Assembly: GCF_000425205.1 (NCBI RefSeq)
Contig: NZ_AULI01000002.1
Location: 1-64,000 of the forward strand
Reading direction: 5' to 3'
Length of the DNA: 64,000 bases
Source of the DNA: Pontibacillus halophilus JSM 076056 = DSM 19796
GTDB taxonomy: Bacteria > Bacillota > Bacilli > Bacillales > BH030062
Shown: piece after piece, positions 43,225 through 52,734 of the stretch
How the letters are laid out: each line of letters begins with the position of its first letter
Position numbering within the stretch: the first letter of the stretch is position 1
The notes under the pieces: model-generated
The model's database searches: none
What the model was told of the DNA's origin: nothing
What the model saw: only the letters and a program-made list of their open reading frames with translations
Program-made: the position numbers and the translations under genes

Positions 43225-43267
43225 AGAGAAGGCGAATTCGCATATGAATTCGCCTTCTCTTTATTGT
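43225..43267 (+). terminator. Terminator after the second glycosyltransferase
   Basis: AGAGAAGGCGAATTC pairs perfectly with GAATTCGCCTTCTCT around a six-base loop, followed by T-rich sequence. Confidence 0.92.
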
Positions 43268-43288
43268 TGCAGTGATTCACATACTTAC

Positions 43289-43388
43289 TTGAAACGTAGC
43301 TTAGCTCTATATAGTAAAGAAATGAAGGGCTCAGTAAGACCCTAAGATTGTGAAGCGGAGAGGGAGGGTTTACCCTCTCTATTTTTTG
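43289..43388 (+). ncRNA. Candidate small RNA
   Basis: A TTGAAA at 43289 and a TATATAG-type -10 region (43308-43314) are followed by two hairpins: a weak one around 43326-43343 and a stronger AGAGGG/CCCTCT stem (43359-43379) ending in ATTTTTTG. No open frame or RBS is present in between. It sits in a 488-bp gene-free gap (43202-43689) whose second half is plain AT-rich sequence. No known RNA family is recognised. Confidence 0.35.
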
Positions 43389-43689
43389 ATACATTTTAAT
43401 CCGATGGAAAATCCATCCAGGTGCTATGCTTCTAGGTTCATCTGTATAATAACTCAATTTAACATAAAGCTGTTATTGCTTCGAAAATTGTATATATGCA
43501 ACAGTATGAATGAAACCCTCGAAAATTTTATCAAAATATACACATATGATAATTATTATACAAAAACACCAGTTACATCATGTAGTACATAATACAAGGA
43601 ACAAAGGGTTAAAATACAAATTTGGTTGATATTACATAAGAATCATGTATTAATAATGAAGGTACATAAAAATTGAAAGGGAAGAAGTT

Positions 43690-44913
43690 ATGAAAAAACG
43701 CATGTATAGTCTTATACTAATTGGAACGATTGTGATGTCTCTCTATCCAGAACTAAGTTATGCGCATTCAGGAAGAACGGATAGTAGCGGAGGTCACAAT
43801 TGTTCACAAAAATCGATAAATAAAGGGTTGTGTACAGGGTACCATTCACACAATAGTGGAACGTCCTCTAGTACTTCAAGTTCGTCTTCTTCTCCGTCTA
43901 CGTCACAACAACATGATAAAGACTGTTCTGATTTTAGTAGCTATGATGAGGTTGTTGCGTATTGGAATGCGAAAGGATATACGAAAGAATATGACCCTGA
44001 ACGGTTAGATGGATTCGGGAATGTCGTGGATGATGGGATACCATGTGAAGCACCTGGTTCGTATGACTTAACAAAGATAAACCATAGTCAAGCTCAACAA
44101 GACGAAAATGACCGTACGACTGGTGAACAAGATGGATATCACGCTGGGCAAGAAGCTGGATATGCTGGAACTTCTTCTAAAGATGTGGAATTCAGTACAG
44201 ATGGCAGTGATGCCTATAAATCTGGATATACGACTGGATATGAGAATGGGTATGCAGAAGGGCAAGAAAAGCTTGACCAAGAGAAACAATCTGCGAATCA
44301 AGAAGGCTACAATGATGGTCTTAATGGAGAGGAACTGGACGTATCAAATCAGTATTCCAATCACGAAGAGTTATTTCGAGCTTATGAAAGCGGATATGGA
44401 CAAGCGGTCGAAGAGTTAGCGGTTAAGCGCGAACAAGAAGCATATGAGACAGGATTGAAAGATGGACGTAACGACCAAGAAGAGAAGTCTCAAGTTTATC
44501 AAGAGGAACGATATGAAGAGGCTTACCGTAAAGGGTTAAAAGAGGGAAGAGCCGAACTAAAGAATACGTATTCTTCTCTTGGATATGAAGCGGCATTTAA
44601 TGAATTGAAAGCAAATCCTAGCTATGAGAAAGAACACTACAATGATTGGTTCAAAGAAGGTTTCGGTGAGAATTTAGATCGAGAAAGAGAAGCTGACGCA
44701 GCCTATGAACAAGGATTAATTGGAGAGGAATACAATAGAGCTGACGATGTCCAAATTTCTAAGGAAATGTACTCTCATTATTACGACAAGGGAAGAGCTA
44801 TATACGAAGAAAAGCAGCGAGAGAATACAAGAAACACCTCACTATTCATTGGTACTGCTATGACCGGTTGGCTAGGGAGAAGATTCTATGTTGCGAAGAA
44901 AATGGTACGATAG
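43690..44913 (+). CDS. Secreted YHYH protein with excalibur-like and glycine-periodic repeats
   Basis: A 407-residue protein in four parts: a signal peptide (about 1-25, cleaved near SYAHS); a YHYH-type domain with SGRTDSSGGHN and GLCTGYHSH; a Ser-rich linker followed by an excalibur-like calcium motif DCSDFSSYDEVVAYWNAKGY with a DGFGNVVDDGIPCE loop; and a long segment (about 140-360) of repeats such as DGYHAGQEAGYAG, AYKSGYTTGYENGY and AYETGLKDGRN. A Gly every fourth residue is the deca-GX3 pattern known from Yae1. A weakly hydrophobic helix near 385-402 ends the protein. It is predicted to act at the cell surface; function is unknown. Confidence 0.75.
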   Translation: MKKRMYSLILIGTIVMSLYPELSYAHSGRTDSSGGHNCSQKSINKGLCTGYHSHNSGTSSSTSSSSSSPSTSQQHDKDCSDFSSYDEVVAYWNAKGYTKEYDPERLDGFGNVVDDGIPCEAPGSYDLTKINHSQAQQDENDRTTGEQDGYHAGQEAGYAGTSSKDVEFSTDGSDAYKSGYTTGYENGYAEGQEKLDQEKQSANQEGYNDGLNGEELDVSNQYSNHEELFRAYESGYGQAVEELAVKREQEAYETGLKDGRNDQEEKSQVYQEERYEEAYRKGLKEGRAELKNTYSSLGYEAAFNELKANPSYEKEHYNDWFKEGFGENLDREREADAAYEQGLIGEEYNRADDVQISKEMYSHYYDKGRAIYEEKQRENTRNTSLFIGTAMTGWLGRRFYVAKKMVR

Positions 44914-44924
44914 GAGAAGGTTCG

Positions 44925-45086
44925 ATGGGTATCTATCAAAAAACGTGTTATCTTGTAGAAGATTTATTTGTGAAACTATTAACAAGAAAAGAAAATGAGA
45001 AACTTGTACGTGAGAAAGTAACCTCATACCGAATTGAGAAAGACGAACAAAAGCAAAAGAAAGAAAAATTAGAGGCTACGTCCTAA
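44925..45086 (+). CDS. Small charged protein of unknown function (53 aa)
   Basis: A 53-residue protein, MGIYQKTCYLVEDLFVKLLT then a strongly charged helix rich in Lys and Glu. ATG 44925 has GGAGAAGG upstream and lies 11 bp after the YHYH gene stop, so the two are likely co-transcribed; a strong terminator follows. I do not recognise a family. Confidence 0.6.
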   Translation: MGIYQKTCYLVEDLFVKLLTRKENEKLVREKVTSYRIEKDEQKQKKEKLEATS

Positions 45087-45091
45087 TAAGA

Positions 45092-45131
45092 AAAACCCGC
45101 TTAATCAATCACAAAGTTAAGCGGGTTTTTG
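45092..45131. terminator. Bidirectional terminator between the 53-residue gene and the leftward 101-residue gene
   Basis: AAAAACCCGCTTAA pairs with TTAAGCGGGTTTTT; T runs serve both strands. Confidence 0.92.
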
Positions 45132-45136
45132 TAAAC

Positions 45137-45442
45137 TTATTCTTCTGTAGTGGAAGGAGCCGGAATAGGGGTATCTAACCCAGGACCTTTTTCAACACTA
45201 TCAACTTTGGAGAGTGGTACGTAGCTTGTTGTGTTCTCACGCAGCAAGTTCTTAACAACAACAACTGCATCACGAACTTCAACGTATTGACCTGTAGCAA
45301 TACTAGCAGTGCCTTGTTCAATGAACGTTAGGCCAATCGTATCTGCACAGCAGAAATTGTCTTCAATAAACCTTGCTAAGCTTGCAATATCACATGCAAT
45401 CGTACAATTGGAATCTCTACGAGAGTTGTAACGATCAGACAT
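45137..45442 (-). CDS. Cys-containing small protein, possibly spore-associated
   Basis: A 101-residue protein, MSDRYNSRRDSNCTIACDIA then ARFIEDNFCCADTIGLTFIE, with four cysteines in the first 35 residues and a Pro/Thr-rich tail PIPAPSTTEE. I do not recognise a family. On the coding strand CATAAGATA lies 33 bases before the ATG; it matches a mother-cell sigma-K -10 box (CATANNNTA), but no clear -35 is seen. That hint and the cysteine clustering are compatible with a spore coat protein, nothing more. Confidence 0.6.
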   Translation of the reverse strand: MSDRYNSRRDSNCTIACDIASLARFIEDNFCCADTIGLTFIEQGTASIATGQYVEVRDAVVVVKNLLRENTTSYVPLSKVDSVEKGPGLDTPIPAPSTTEE

Positions 45443-46255
<813 letters not shown>

Positions 46256-46284
46256 GCGCCTCGATATGAATTGAACCGAGGCGC
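46256..46284 (-). terminator. Inverted repeat after hmp, weak terminator
   Basis: GCGCCTCG and CGAGGCGC form an 8-bp stem with a 13-base loop, but no T run follows on the minus strand. Confidence 0.4.
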
Positions 46285-46314
46285 TCTGACATTCGATTAT
46301 AAGTCGATCTTTAT

Positions 46315-47499
46315 TTATACAGTTGGATTAAATACCTCAGTTTTTATAGATTCAGCAGAAACACCTTGCTTCTCTAACACATGCATTAGATCCGTTACAA
46401 ACGTTTCGGGTCCAGAAATGTAGTATTCCGTATTTTCAGCGCACATACGTATTTGTTCAATTATCAGCTGCTGTATATCGTCTCTGTTTACTTCGGCAGC
46501 ACTTCCACTAGGGATGTATTGAACGTGTGTATCTTCCATTTTCTCAGTGAGTTGTTCTAGTTCTTCCATAAATGGATGATCGAACTTACTCCGGTTCACT
46601 GTAAGTAGCTTTACAGAACGTTTTGGGGTTTCGTTTGCGATGGTGTTCATCATGCTAATCAACGGTGTAATCCCTGACCCACCTGCAAGTAAAACAACAG
46701 GGTTCTTATCTCCACGATTTAACGTAAACGTTCCAGCCGGTGCTGTTAGAGAGAGCTGATCTCCAAGTGTTATGTGGTTATGTAGATAATGAGAGACCTT
46801 CCCTCTAGTCGTGCCTTCCCCTTCTTTTCTTACAGTAATTCGGTATACCCCGGGCTGATAAGCGTTCGAAAGGCTGTAATGTCTAATATGGGTGTATGGT
46901 TCTTCTGGAATTCGATGGTATAAGGTCACATATTGACCTGGCTCAAATAGTGGGATTTCCTTTCCGTCGGCTGGTGAAAGATAGAGCGATTTCATAGTAG
47001 CGTTTTCTTCTACTATAGAAGTCACAGTAAAGGCTCTTTCCCCTTCCCATCCCCCGCTTTGTTCAGCCGCTTCCTTATAGAGCTGTTGTTCTGCTGTGAT
47101 AAATACGTCCGCTAAAGCGTAATAATACTCTTTCCAAGCAAGAAGTACAGGATGGTCCTCCGGCAGTTCTAGAACCTCTCTCATCGCTTGAAGTAAATAG
47201 TAACCTACAACAGGATAATGCTCCCGCTTCACTTCAACGCTTCGATGTTTATGTGCAATCTGTTGAACCACCGGAGTGAGCTGATCGAGGTGTTGTATGT
47301 GTTTTGCTGCAAGTAATAAAGCATGTGCAAGCGCCTTTTGTTGCTTGCCTTCTTCTTGATTGCGATGATTAAATACATTCCAAAGCTCTGGATGGTTGCT
47401 GAACAGTTGTTTGTAGAAGGCTGTTGTAATGGCAACGCCCTTTTCTTCCAATACAGGAACCGTTTCATACACAATTGTTTGATTTTTTTTCGAAATCAT
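46315..47499 (-). CDS. hmp: Flavohaemoglobin (nitric oxide dioxygenase)
   Basis: A 394-residue enzyme with an N-terminal globin (about 1-140), a FAD domain with RHYSLSNA (about 205-212) and an NAD domain with GGSGITPLISM. The globin keeps the distal Tyr (AFYKQLF) and proximal His in AHKHRSV. It oxidises nitric oxide to nitrate using NADH and FAD. ATG 47499 has GGAGGA about 7 bases upstream. The neighbouring gene on the opposite strand starts 137 bp away; the shared gap must hold both promoters, but I see no NsrR or ResD box with confidence. Confidence 0.93.
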   Translation of the reverse strand: MISKKNQTIVYETVPVLEEKGVAITTAFYKQLFSNHPELWNVFNHRNQEEGKQQKALAHALLLAAKHIQHLDQLTPVVQQIAHKHRSVEVKREHYPVVGYYLLQAMREVLELPEDHPVLLAWKEYYYALADVFITAEQQLYKEAAEQSGGWEGERAFTVTSIVEENATMKSLYLSPADGKEIPLFEPGQYVTLYHRIPEEPYTHIRHYSLSNAYQPGVYRITVRKEGEGTTRGKVSHYLHNHITLGDQLSLTAPAGTFTLNRGDKNPVVLLAGGSGITPLISMMNTIANETPKRSVKLLTVNRSKFDHPFMEELEQLTEKMEDTHVQYIPSGSAAEVNRDDIQQLIIEQIRMCAENTEYYISGPETFVTDLMHVLEKQGVSAESIKTEVFNPTV

Positions 47500-47636
47500 G
47501 CTCATTCCTCCAATATTTAGGGTATAAAGACCGTGTATACTTTCTAGTGTATTATGTAGCGCAATCCTTTCATACGTCATTTGGAACTAGAATCATGAAA
47601 GGTTTGTGACGAATCGTAACAAGGAGGTTAGCATGG

Positions 47637-48170
47637 ATGAAGTATGTGAAAGTATTTTTGTTCTCAAGTATCTTATTTGGTGTTGCAATGGGTCTTTTAT
47701 TTACGCTTCTTGGTGAAGATGGAGTATCGTCAGGAATTGTTGCTGGACTGTTCTTCGGGTTATTCATGACAGTTGTACTTGGAATTACGGACTTTGTTTC
47801 AGGAAAGAAACTGGGCGGGAAAGGCTCGAAGGGTGTTCATCAACAAGATGACTTGTCTTTACATGTAGGAATTGAGGACGCATTTGAACGTTGCAAGCAG
47901 TCATTGACTCTCTTAAAGGATGTTGAAATTAAGGAAGAAAACAAACAAGAGGGGTCCTTAGTTGCCCATACTGGAGCAACTTGGAAGACATTTGGAGAAG
48001 TTGTGAATATTCAATTGAGAGAAGAAGACTTCACAGTAACCCATATACATATCGAAAGCCGCCCGCTAGCGAAACAAACTCTTATTGATTACGGGAAAAA
48101 CTATGAAAATGTAAAAACAATCCGCGACTCTCTTGAACCTAAAGCAAACACCGAGCTCTCTTCTTCCTAG
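47637..48170 (+). CDS. Membrane protein of unknown function (177 aa)
   Basis: A 177-residue protein with two adjacent N-terminal membrane segments (about 5-24 and 29-52) and a soluble C-terminal domain (about 70-165). No family is recognised. ATG 47637 has AAGGAGG 9 bases upstream. It is divergent from hmp and convergent with the sugar cluster. Confidence 0.65.
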   Translation: MKYVKVFLFSSILFGVAMGLLFTLLGEDGVSSGIVAGLFFGLFMTVVLGITDFVSGKKLGGKGSKGVHQQDDLSLHVGIEDAFERCKQSLTLLKDVEIKEENKQEGSLVAHTGATWKTFGEVVNIQLREEDFTVTHIHIESRPLAKQTLIDYGKNYENVKTIRDSLEPKANTELSSS

Positions 48171-48188
48171 AGTGGCTCGGTGTTTATT
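48147..48188. terminator. Bidirectional terminator between the membrane protein and Gfo/Idh genes
   Basis: AAACACCGAGC pairs with GCTCGGTGTTT; one arm overlaps the coding end of the rightward gene and the other the end of the leftward gene. Confidence 0.75.
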
Positions 48189-49168
48189 AGATCGATCATT
48201 CTCTTCTTACTATGAGAACGATAAGCGCATTCTACAGCATGCACAACGGATGTGGCATACGGTCCATCACACGTGAGCGAACCTCCATTAGTTAGATAAC
48301 CATGAAAGTCTTCTAATTGTCTATATAATGGACTATAAGAATCTTTACGGTATTGAAGAGACTCTTCTTCTCCCCCTTGTTTAATAAGGGTAGCCCCCTT
48401 CCCCATTTCAATCACTACCCTGCCTTTCCGATACACCAGTTCAGTCCTTTGGCGTTGGCCTTGTTCGTAACCAGATAAACTAATAGAAACGGGAACCCCG
48501 TGATTCGTTTCAAAATACAGAAATCCACTTCCTTCGACATCACAGCCCTGTATCTGTTCTTGGAACGTACATGTTGCCTTGACGTACTGAAAGGATTGGC
48601 CAGTAAGCCATTGTACCTTATCTATACTATGTGAACCTAAGTTCATGACAATCCCGCCCCCAGCTAACTCCTTTGAAAGAAACCAGCTCGGGCGTTCTTG
48701 GTGAAAGTAATCAATATAACGCTCTTCATGTACCATAAGCAACTCACCTAAGTCTCCCCTGCCTATTCTCTCACAGGCAGCAAGATTCTCGGACAAGTAA
48801 TGCTGGGTATGGGCCACCATAATAGCCACATTCTGCTCCTGAGCTGCATTCTGTATATCAAGGCAATCTTTAACGGAGAGTGCCATTGGCTTCTCAATTA
48901 GAAGATGAACACCATGCTCTATACACAACAGACTTGCTTCCTTGTGTAGATAATGCGGCAATGCGATGATTGCCATGTATGGTTTTTCAGTTAGAAGCAT
49001 CTCGTTAATGGACTCATAAGCGGCAAGGTCGAAAACATTCTCCAATAATCGTGCTCGCTCTTCCCTGATTTCTACTACCGCTACAGGATGGAAAGCAGGA
49101 TGGGCTTGCAAAGCTCGAAGATGATCCTCTGCTATCCCCCCTCCGCCGATGACAGCAACCCTGTTCAT
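48167..49168 (-). CDS. Gfo/Idh/MocA family sugar dehydrogenase
   Basis: A 333-residue NAD(P)-dependent oxidoreductase with N-terminal VAVIGGGGIAEDHLRALQAH, the EKPMALS loop containing the conserved Lys, and the C-terminal GSHSIDKVQWL helix-loop. It oxidises or epimerises sugar or cyclitol hydroxyls. It is the last gene of the leftward transport operon and overlaps the sugar isomerase-like gene by 4 bp, suggesting both act on the imported monosaccharide. Confidence 0.9.
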   Translation of the reverse strand: MNRVAVIGGGGIAEDHLRALQAHPAFHPVAVVEIREERARLLENVFDLAAYESINEMLLTEKPYMAIIALPHYLHKEASLLCIEHGVHLLIEKPMALSVKDCLDIQNAAQEQNVAIMVAHTQHYLSENLAACERIGRGDLGELLMVHEERYIDYFHQERPSWFLSKELAGGGIVMNLGSHSIDKVQWLTGQSFQYVKATCTFQEQIQGCDVEGSGFLYFETNHGVPVSISLSGYEQGQRQRTELVYRKGRVVIEMGKGATLIKQGGEEESLQYRKDSYSPLYRQLEDFHGYLTNGGSLTCDGPYATSVVHAVECAYRSHSKKRMIDLINTEPL

Positions 49169-49929
49169 CGTGCCACCTCTTGCAATGCTTGAATGAAGTT
49201 AAGATCTTGAACTGCATGTTCGTAGACAAGCGAAGTGTTTTCATTCTCTTCGGCTACACCCTTTGTAAATTCAAGTGAATACGTTCCATTGTATTGAAAG
49301 AACTGAAGTTGTCGAATGCGTTCTTGTACAAGTTCAGCACGTTCCTTAAGGCAATGAAACTTGTGTTTCTCATAAACACTACAATGCATGTGCGAAATGC
49401 GCATTTTCAAATAAGTAAACCATTTGTTCAGTTGAACGGATTCATGAAAGGGATGAACGATGACTTGAACTTTAGAAGGTGAGAATTCAGATAAGACTTC
49501 TCTTGCGACCTGAGGCGATGCCAGAACTGTTCCGGGATGACACTCACACAGGATTTGGCACGACGAAGGAAGTTGTGTCATCCATCGCTTTAAGTTAGAC
49601 ACATAAGTCTCAAGCTCTTCTTCCTTTGAACCAAAGTTTATTTTCACTCGAGGAATGCTTAGGGTATGAATCAAAGAGGCGACCTGAGCTCTCTCTTCTT
49701 CATCTTCATCAGTAAAGGATACGTAACTATTGAAAATCTGGATTGGTAGTTTAGACTTAGCAAGCTTCTTCACTTCTTCCTCTTCCACTCTTGTTACATG
49801 ATAGTGCCACAGCTCTATACCAGTAAAACCAGACCTTCGAAATGTCTCAATCCATTCACTAATAAGGATTGATGGTTGTTTATCGTCTGCCCAGCGATTC
49901 TTCTCAAGTAGAACGGTGTTGATATACAA
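49165..49929 (-). CDS. Sugar phosphate isomerase/epimerase-like TIM barrel
   Basis: A 254-residue AP-endonuclease-2/IolE-type barrel with the early motif FTGIELWHYHV, SCQILCECHPGT in the middle, and YSLEFTKG at the C-terminal metal site (Glu). Such proteins isomerise or epimerise sugars, often with the Gfo/Idh dehydrogenase found next to it here. The TTG start at 49929 follows GGAGGAG by 7 bases. Confidence 0.85.
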   Translation of the reverse strand: MYINTVLLEKNRWADDKQPSILISEWIETFRRSGFTGIELWHYHVTRVEEEEVKKLAKSKLPIQIFNSYVSFTDEDEEERAQVASLIHTLSIPRVKINFGSKEEELETYVSNLKRWMTQLPSSCQILCECHPGTVLASPQVAREVLSEFSPSKVQVIVHPFHESVQLNKWFTYLKMRISHMHCSVYEKHKFHCLKERAELVQERIRQLQFFQYNGTYSLEFTKGVAEENENTSLVYEHAVQDLNFIQALQEVAR

Positions 49930-49944
49930 TCAACGTCTCCTCCT

Positions 49945-50853
49945 TTAACTCCCAGTAGAACACCCTGCCAGAATACTTTCTACTGAATCTCTGAAATTAA
50001 TGTGAAAGATATAACGTGGTCTTCCTTTCGTGCTTCGTTGTTCTTCCCCTACCACCCTCGCAATCTTGTGTTGTTCAAGCTGTGTAAGAATTCTACGAGC
50101 ACTCCGCATCGTGATGGAGAAACCTTGTGCCAGCTCAGCCGTAGTTAGTGTGTTTCTCCCATTTGCGTAGCAAAGTTGGCGTAATCGGTGTAGAGTTTTC
50201 GCACTAACACCGAGTTGTTGGACCTTTTGGAGAGCATGTTCATTTTCGACTCTGAATGTACCAAATGGATGTGTGAGGAGGTTCGTTTGTTTGTATTGGG
50301 GGATTTCTTTCTCCATTTGTTCTCCGATTAGATGGATACAATGGGCTGTTGGATAAATGAGCGCAGCCTGAAACCCTTCTGAAAGGATGGTTGATAAGAT
50401 GATTGGGTCACATGTCAACACACCTGCTGCTTCCTCGTTCTTCATGTGAACTAAATGACGGTGCATAACTCGCTTCCGCTCTGATGGATGATAAGGTGTA
50501 TACAAGAACGTGCGGGGTAAGTCCTCAAGAAATAATTGATCATTCTCTAATGTGAAGTCGATACTAAGCGGAAGCGAAGACCTTACGTTATGCTGTAACC
50601 AGCGAACAGAGGATGCGTAAAGGGCCGCTTGGGTATAGGGTAGTTCATAAATAGGTATCTCCTTAAATGAAACGTACCCGTCATTCGAAATTAATCCTGG
50701 ATGTAGACCTAGAACAGCATCATAAGAACCGTATTCGGTTAATAGGCTATCTTCACATGCATAATGACGGAATTGAAGCAAGCTACTGTCTTTAAGTATA
50801 CGTACAACGAGTTCGTGTAAGTGAGGATGCCCAATTGTCGCAATCATGGTCAT
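49945..50853 (-). CDS. Winged-helix regulator with unrecognised sensory domain
   Basis: A 302-residue protein. The C-terminal 80 residues contain an HTH (LTTAELAQGFSITMRSARRI LTQLEQHKI) and a basic wing (STKGRPRYIF). The first 215 residues form an alpha/beta domain that I do not recognise, with IATIGHPHLHELVV at the start. No membrane segment is seen. Its place between permease and isomerase genes suggests it senses an intermediate of the imported sugar. ATG 50853 follows AAAGGATG. Confidence 0.7.
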   Translation of the reverse strand: MTMIATIGHPHLHELVVRILKDSSLLQFRHYACEDSLLTEYGSYDAVLGLHPGLISNDGYVSFKEIPIYELPYTQAALYASSVRWLQHNVRSSLPLSIDFTLENDQLFLEDLPRTFLYTPYHPSERKRVMHRHLVHMKNEEAAGVLTCDPIILSTILSEGFQAALIYPTAHCIHLIGEQMEKEIPQYKQTNLLTHPFGTFRVENEHALQKVQQLGVSAKTLHRLRQLCYANGRNTLTTAELAQGFSITMRSARRILTQLEQHKIARVVGEEQRSTKGRPRYIFHINFRDSVESILAGCSTGS

Positions 50854-50884
50854 TTGACGATCATCCTTTCACGTTAGAAGCTTC

Positions 50885-51739
50885 CTATTTAAGTCCTGAT
50901 GAGCTCGCCCCTCTAACAAAATACTTCTCTGTGAACAAGAAGACAAGTAAGATTGGAAGCAACGACATAAGTGCAGCAGCAACCAAGTATTGCTCCTGTC
51001 CGAACCAAGCACCAGACATGGACAAGATACCGATTGGCAACGTGAACTTATCTTCTGAAGATAGATAAATAACGGGTGCCATAATCTCATTCCACTTTGT
51101 CATAAACGTAAAGATGGTCAGTGTGGCAAGTTGGGGTTTACACATGGGCAAATACACACGCCAATAAGTTTGGAAAGGCGTACACCCGTCTAGTTTCGCT
51201 GCTTCGTCAAATTCTTTCGGAATGGCCAAGAACGCTTGGCGCATTAAGAACACTCCGAACGGTTGCGCTAGCCACTCCATAATCCAAAGTGGAACAAGCG
51301 TGTCAAGAAACCCTAAATGTTTAAAGATAATGAACTGCGGAATGATCATAACAACCGGTGGAATCATGAGTGTCCCAAGCACCATGACGAACAAAGAACG
51401 TTTGAAAGGAAATTGGAGTCGCGCAAAGGCGTATCCGACCATGGAACAAGAAAGCAATGCCCCGATAACCGATAATACGGTCACGATTAAACTATTTAGC
51501 GCATACGTATCCATTGCAGTCATCTTCCATACTTCAATATAGTTCTGCCATTGAAACGGATTCGGAATCCATTGTATCGGTACGGATGTATACTCTTTGT
51601 ACGACTTTAACGAGTTGAGCAATGCACTGAGCAGCGGAACGAACATAATGATTGAACTTAAGCCAATCACACCATAGCTAATGAGCCGCTTTCGCTGGTA
51701 CCGATTTAATGTACGATCTTTCTTTGTATTAGTTCTCAT
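50885..51739 (-). CDS. Sugar ABC transporter permease, MalG type
   Basis: A 284-residue CUT1-family permease with six membrane segments and the EAA loop EFDEAAKLDGCTPFQTYWRV. It pairs with the MalF-type permease gene that it overlaps by 11 bp. ATG 51739 lies after AAAGTGGGTG inside the end of that gene. No ATPase gene is present, so a shared MsmX-type ATPase elsewhere in the genome would be needed. Confidence 0.92.
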   Translation of the reverse strand: MRTNTKKDRTLNRYQRKRLISYGVIGLSSIIMFVPLLSALLNSLKSYKEYTSVPIQWIPNPFQWQNYIEVWKMTAMDTYALNSLIVTVLSVIGALLSCSMVGYAFARLQFPFKRSLFVMVLGTLMIPPVVMIIPQFIIFKHLGFLDTLVPLWIMEWLAQPFGVFLMRQAFLAIPKEFDEAAKLDGCTPFQTYWRVYLPMCKPQLATLTIFTFMTKWNEIMAPVIYLSSEDKFTLPIGILSMSGAWFGQEQYLVAAALMSLLPILLVFLFTEKYFVRGASSSGLK

Positions 51740-52697
51740 AGTACACCCACTTTTTCTGTAGCCACAATTGAATGAGCGTAATGGCAAACAGGATTAAGAA
51801 CAAGAACCAAGCGATGGCGGATGCATATCCCATCTTTAAGAAAGAAAATCCCTGCTGGAACAAGTAGAGCATTAACACCATACTTGCATTATCCGGCCCC
51901 CCTGCTGATGTTACATCCCCCATATTTCCAGTCATCACATAGATTTGTTCAAATGATTGAAAGGTCGTGATGGTTGTAAGCACGAGGACAAGGAAAGTCG
52001 TTCCTGAAATAAGTGGCAAGGTGACATGTCGGAACTTCCGATACGTTCCTGCCCCTTCTATTTCCGCTGCCTCGTAAAGGTCGTGTGGAACATTCTGCAG
52101 TCCAGCTAGGAAGATGACCATCATATATCCAACGCCCTTCCATACGGCTACAGCGACTAAAACCGGAATCACTAATGCTTCATCATTTAACCACGCTTGA
52201 GGCGATGCCCCCATCTTTACGAGTAGAGTATTGGCTATACCAAATCGAGGATTGAAGATTGCATCTGCTACGTAGAGTACGACCGTCCATGAACAAATGA
52301 CAGGGATGAAGTGAGCAATTCGAAATAGCTTTAATCCTTTTAGGCTTTGATTCAATGCTACGGCTAATATAAGTGCAAGGATGGTCTGGGCAGGAACGAA
52401 TAGAACCGCAAAGTAAAATGTGTTCCAAAGCGCTTTATGAAACACAGGATCTTGGATAAGCGTAGTATAGTTCTCGATTCCAATCCACTCAGGGGCGTTT
52501 AACATATCGTACTTTGAGAAGCTGAAATATAGAGAAGCGATTAGCGGAAAGGATAAAAAGACAAGAAATTGAATGAGGTATGGGGACACCATAAAGAGTC
52601 CCCACTTCCCATCATTCGTTAATCGTCGTGGCTTTCGCTTCAGCATGGAGGTGCTGACGTGAATATTCCTTTCTGTTGGTTTGGAAGAATCGGCCAA
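51729..52697 (-). CDS. Sugar ABC transporter permease, MalF type
   Basis: A 322-residue CUT1 permease with six main membrane segments and EAA loop DLYEAAEIEGAGTYRKFRHV. It forms the channel with the MalG-type partner. TTG 52697 lies 6 bases after GGGGGTGA, and the gene follows the binding protein by 37 bp. Confidence 0.92.
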   Translation of the reverse strand: MADSSKPTERNIHVSTSMLKRKPRRLTNDGKWGLFMVSPYLIQFLVFLSFPLIASLYFSFSKYDMLNAPEWIGIENYTTLIQDPVFHKALWNTFYFAVLFVPAQTILALILAVALNQSLKGLKLFRIAHFIPVICSWTVVLYVADAIFNPRFGIANTLLVKMGASPQAWLNDEALVIPVLVAVAVWKGVGYMMVIFLAGLQNVPHDLYEAAEIEGAGTYRKFRHVTLPLISGTTFLVLVLTTITTFQSFEQIYVMTGNMGDVTSAGGPDNASMVLMLYLFQQGFSFLKMGYASAIAWFLFLILFAITLIQLWLQKKWVYYEN

Positions 52698-52734
52698 TCA
52701 CGTCACCCCCTTGAATAAGACGAACGCGCTGTTG

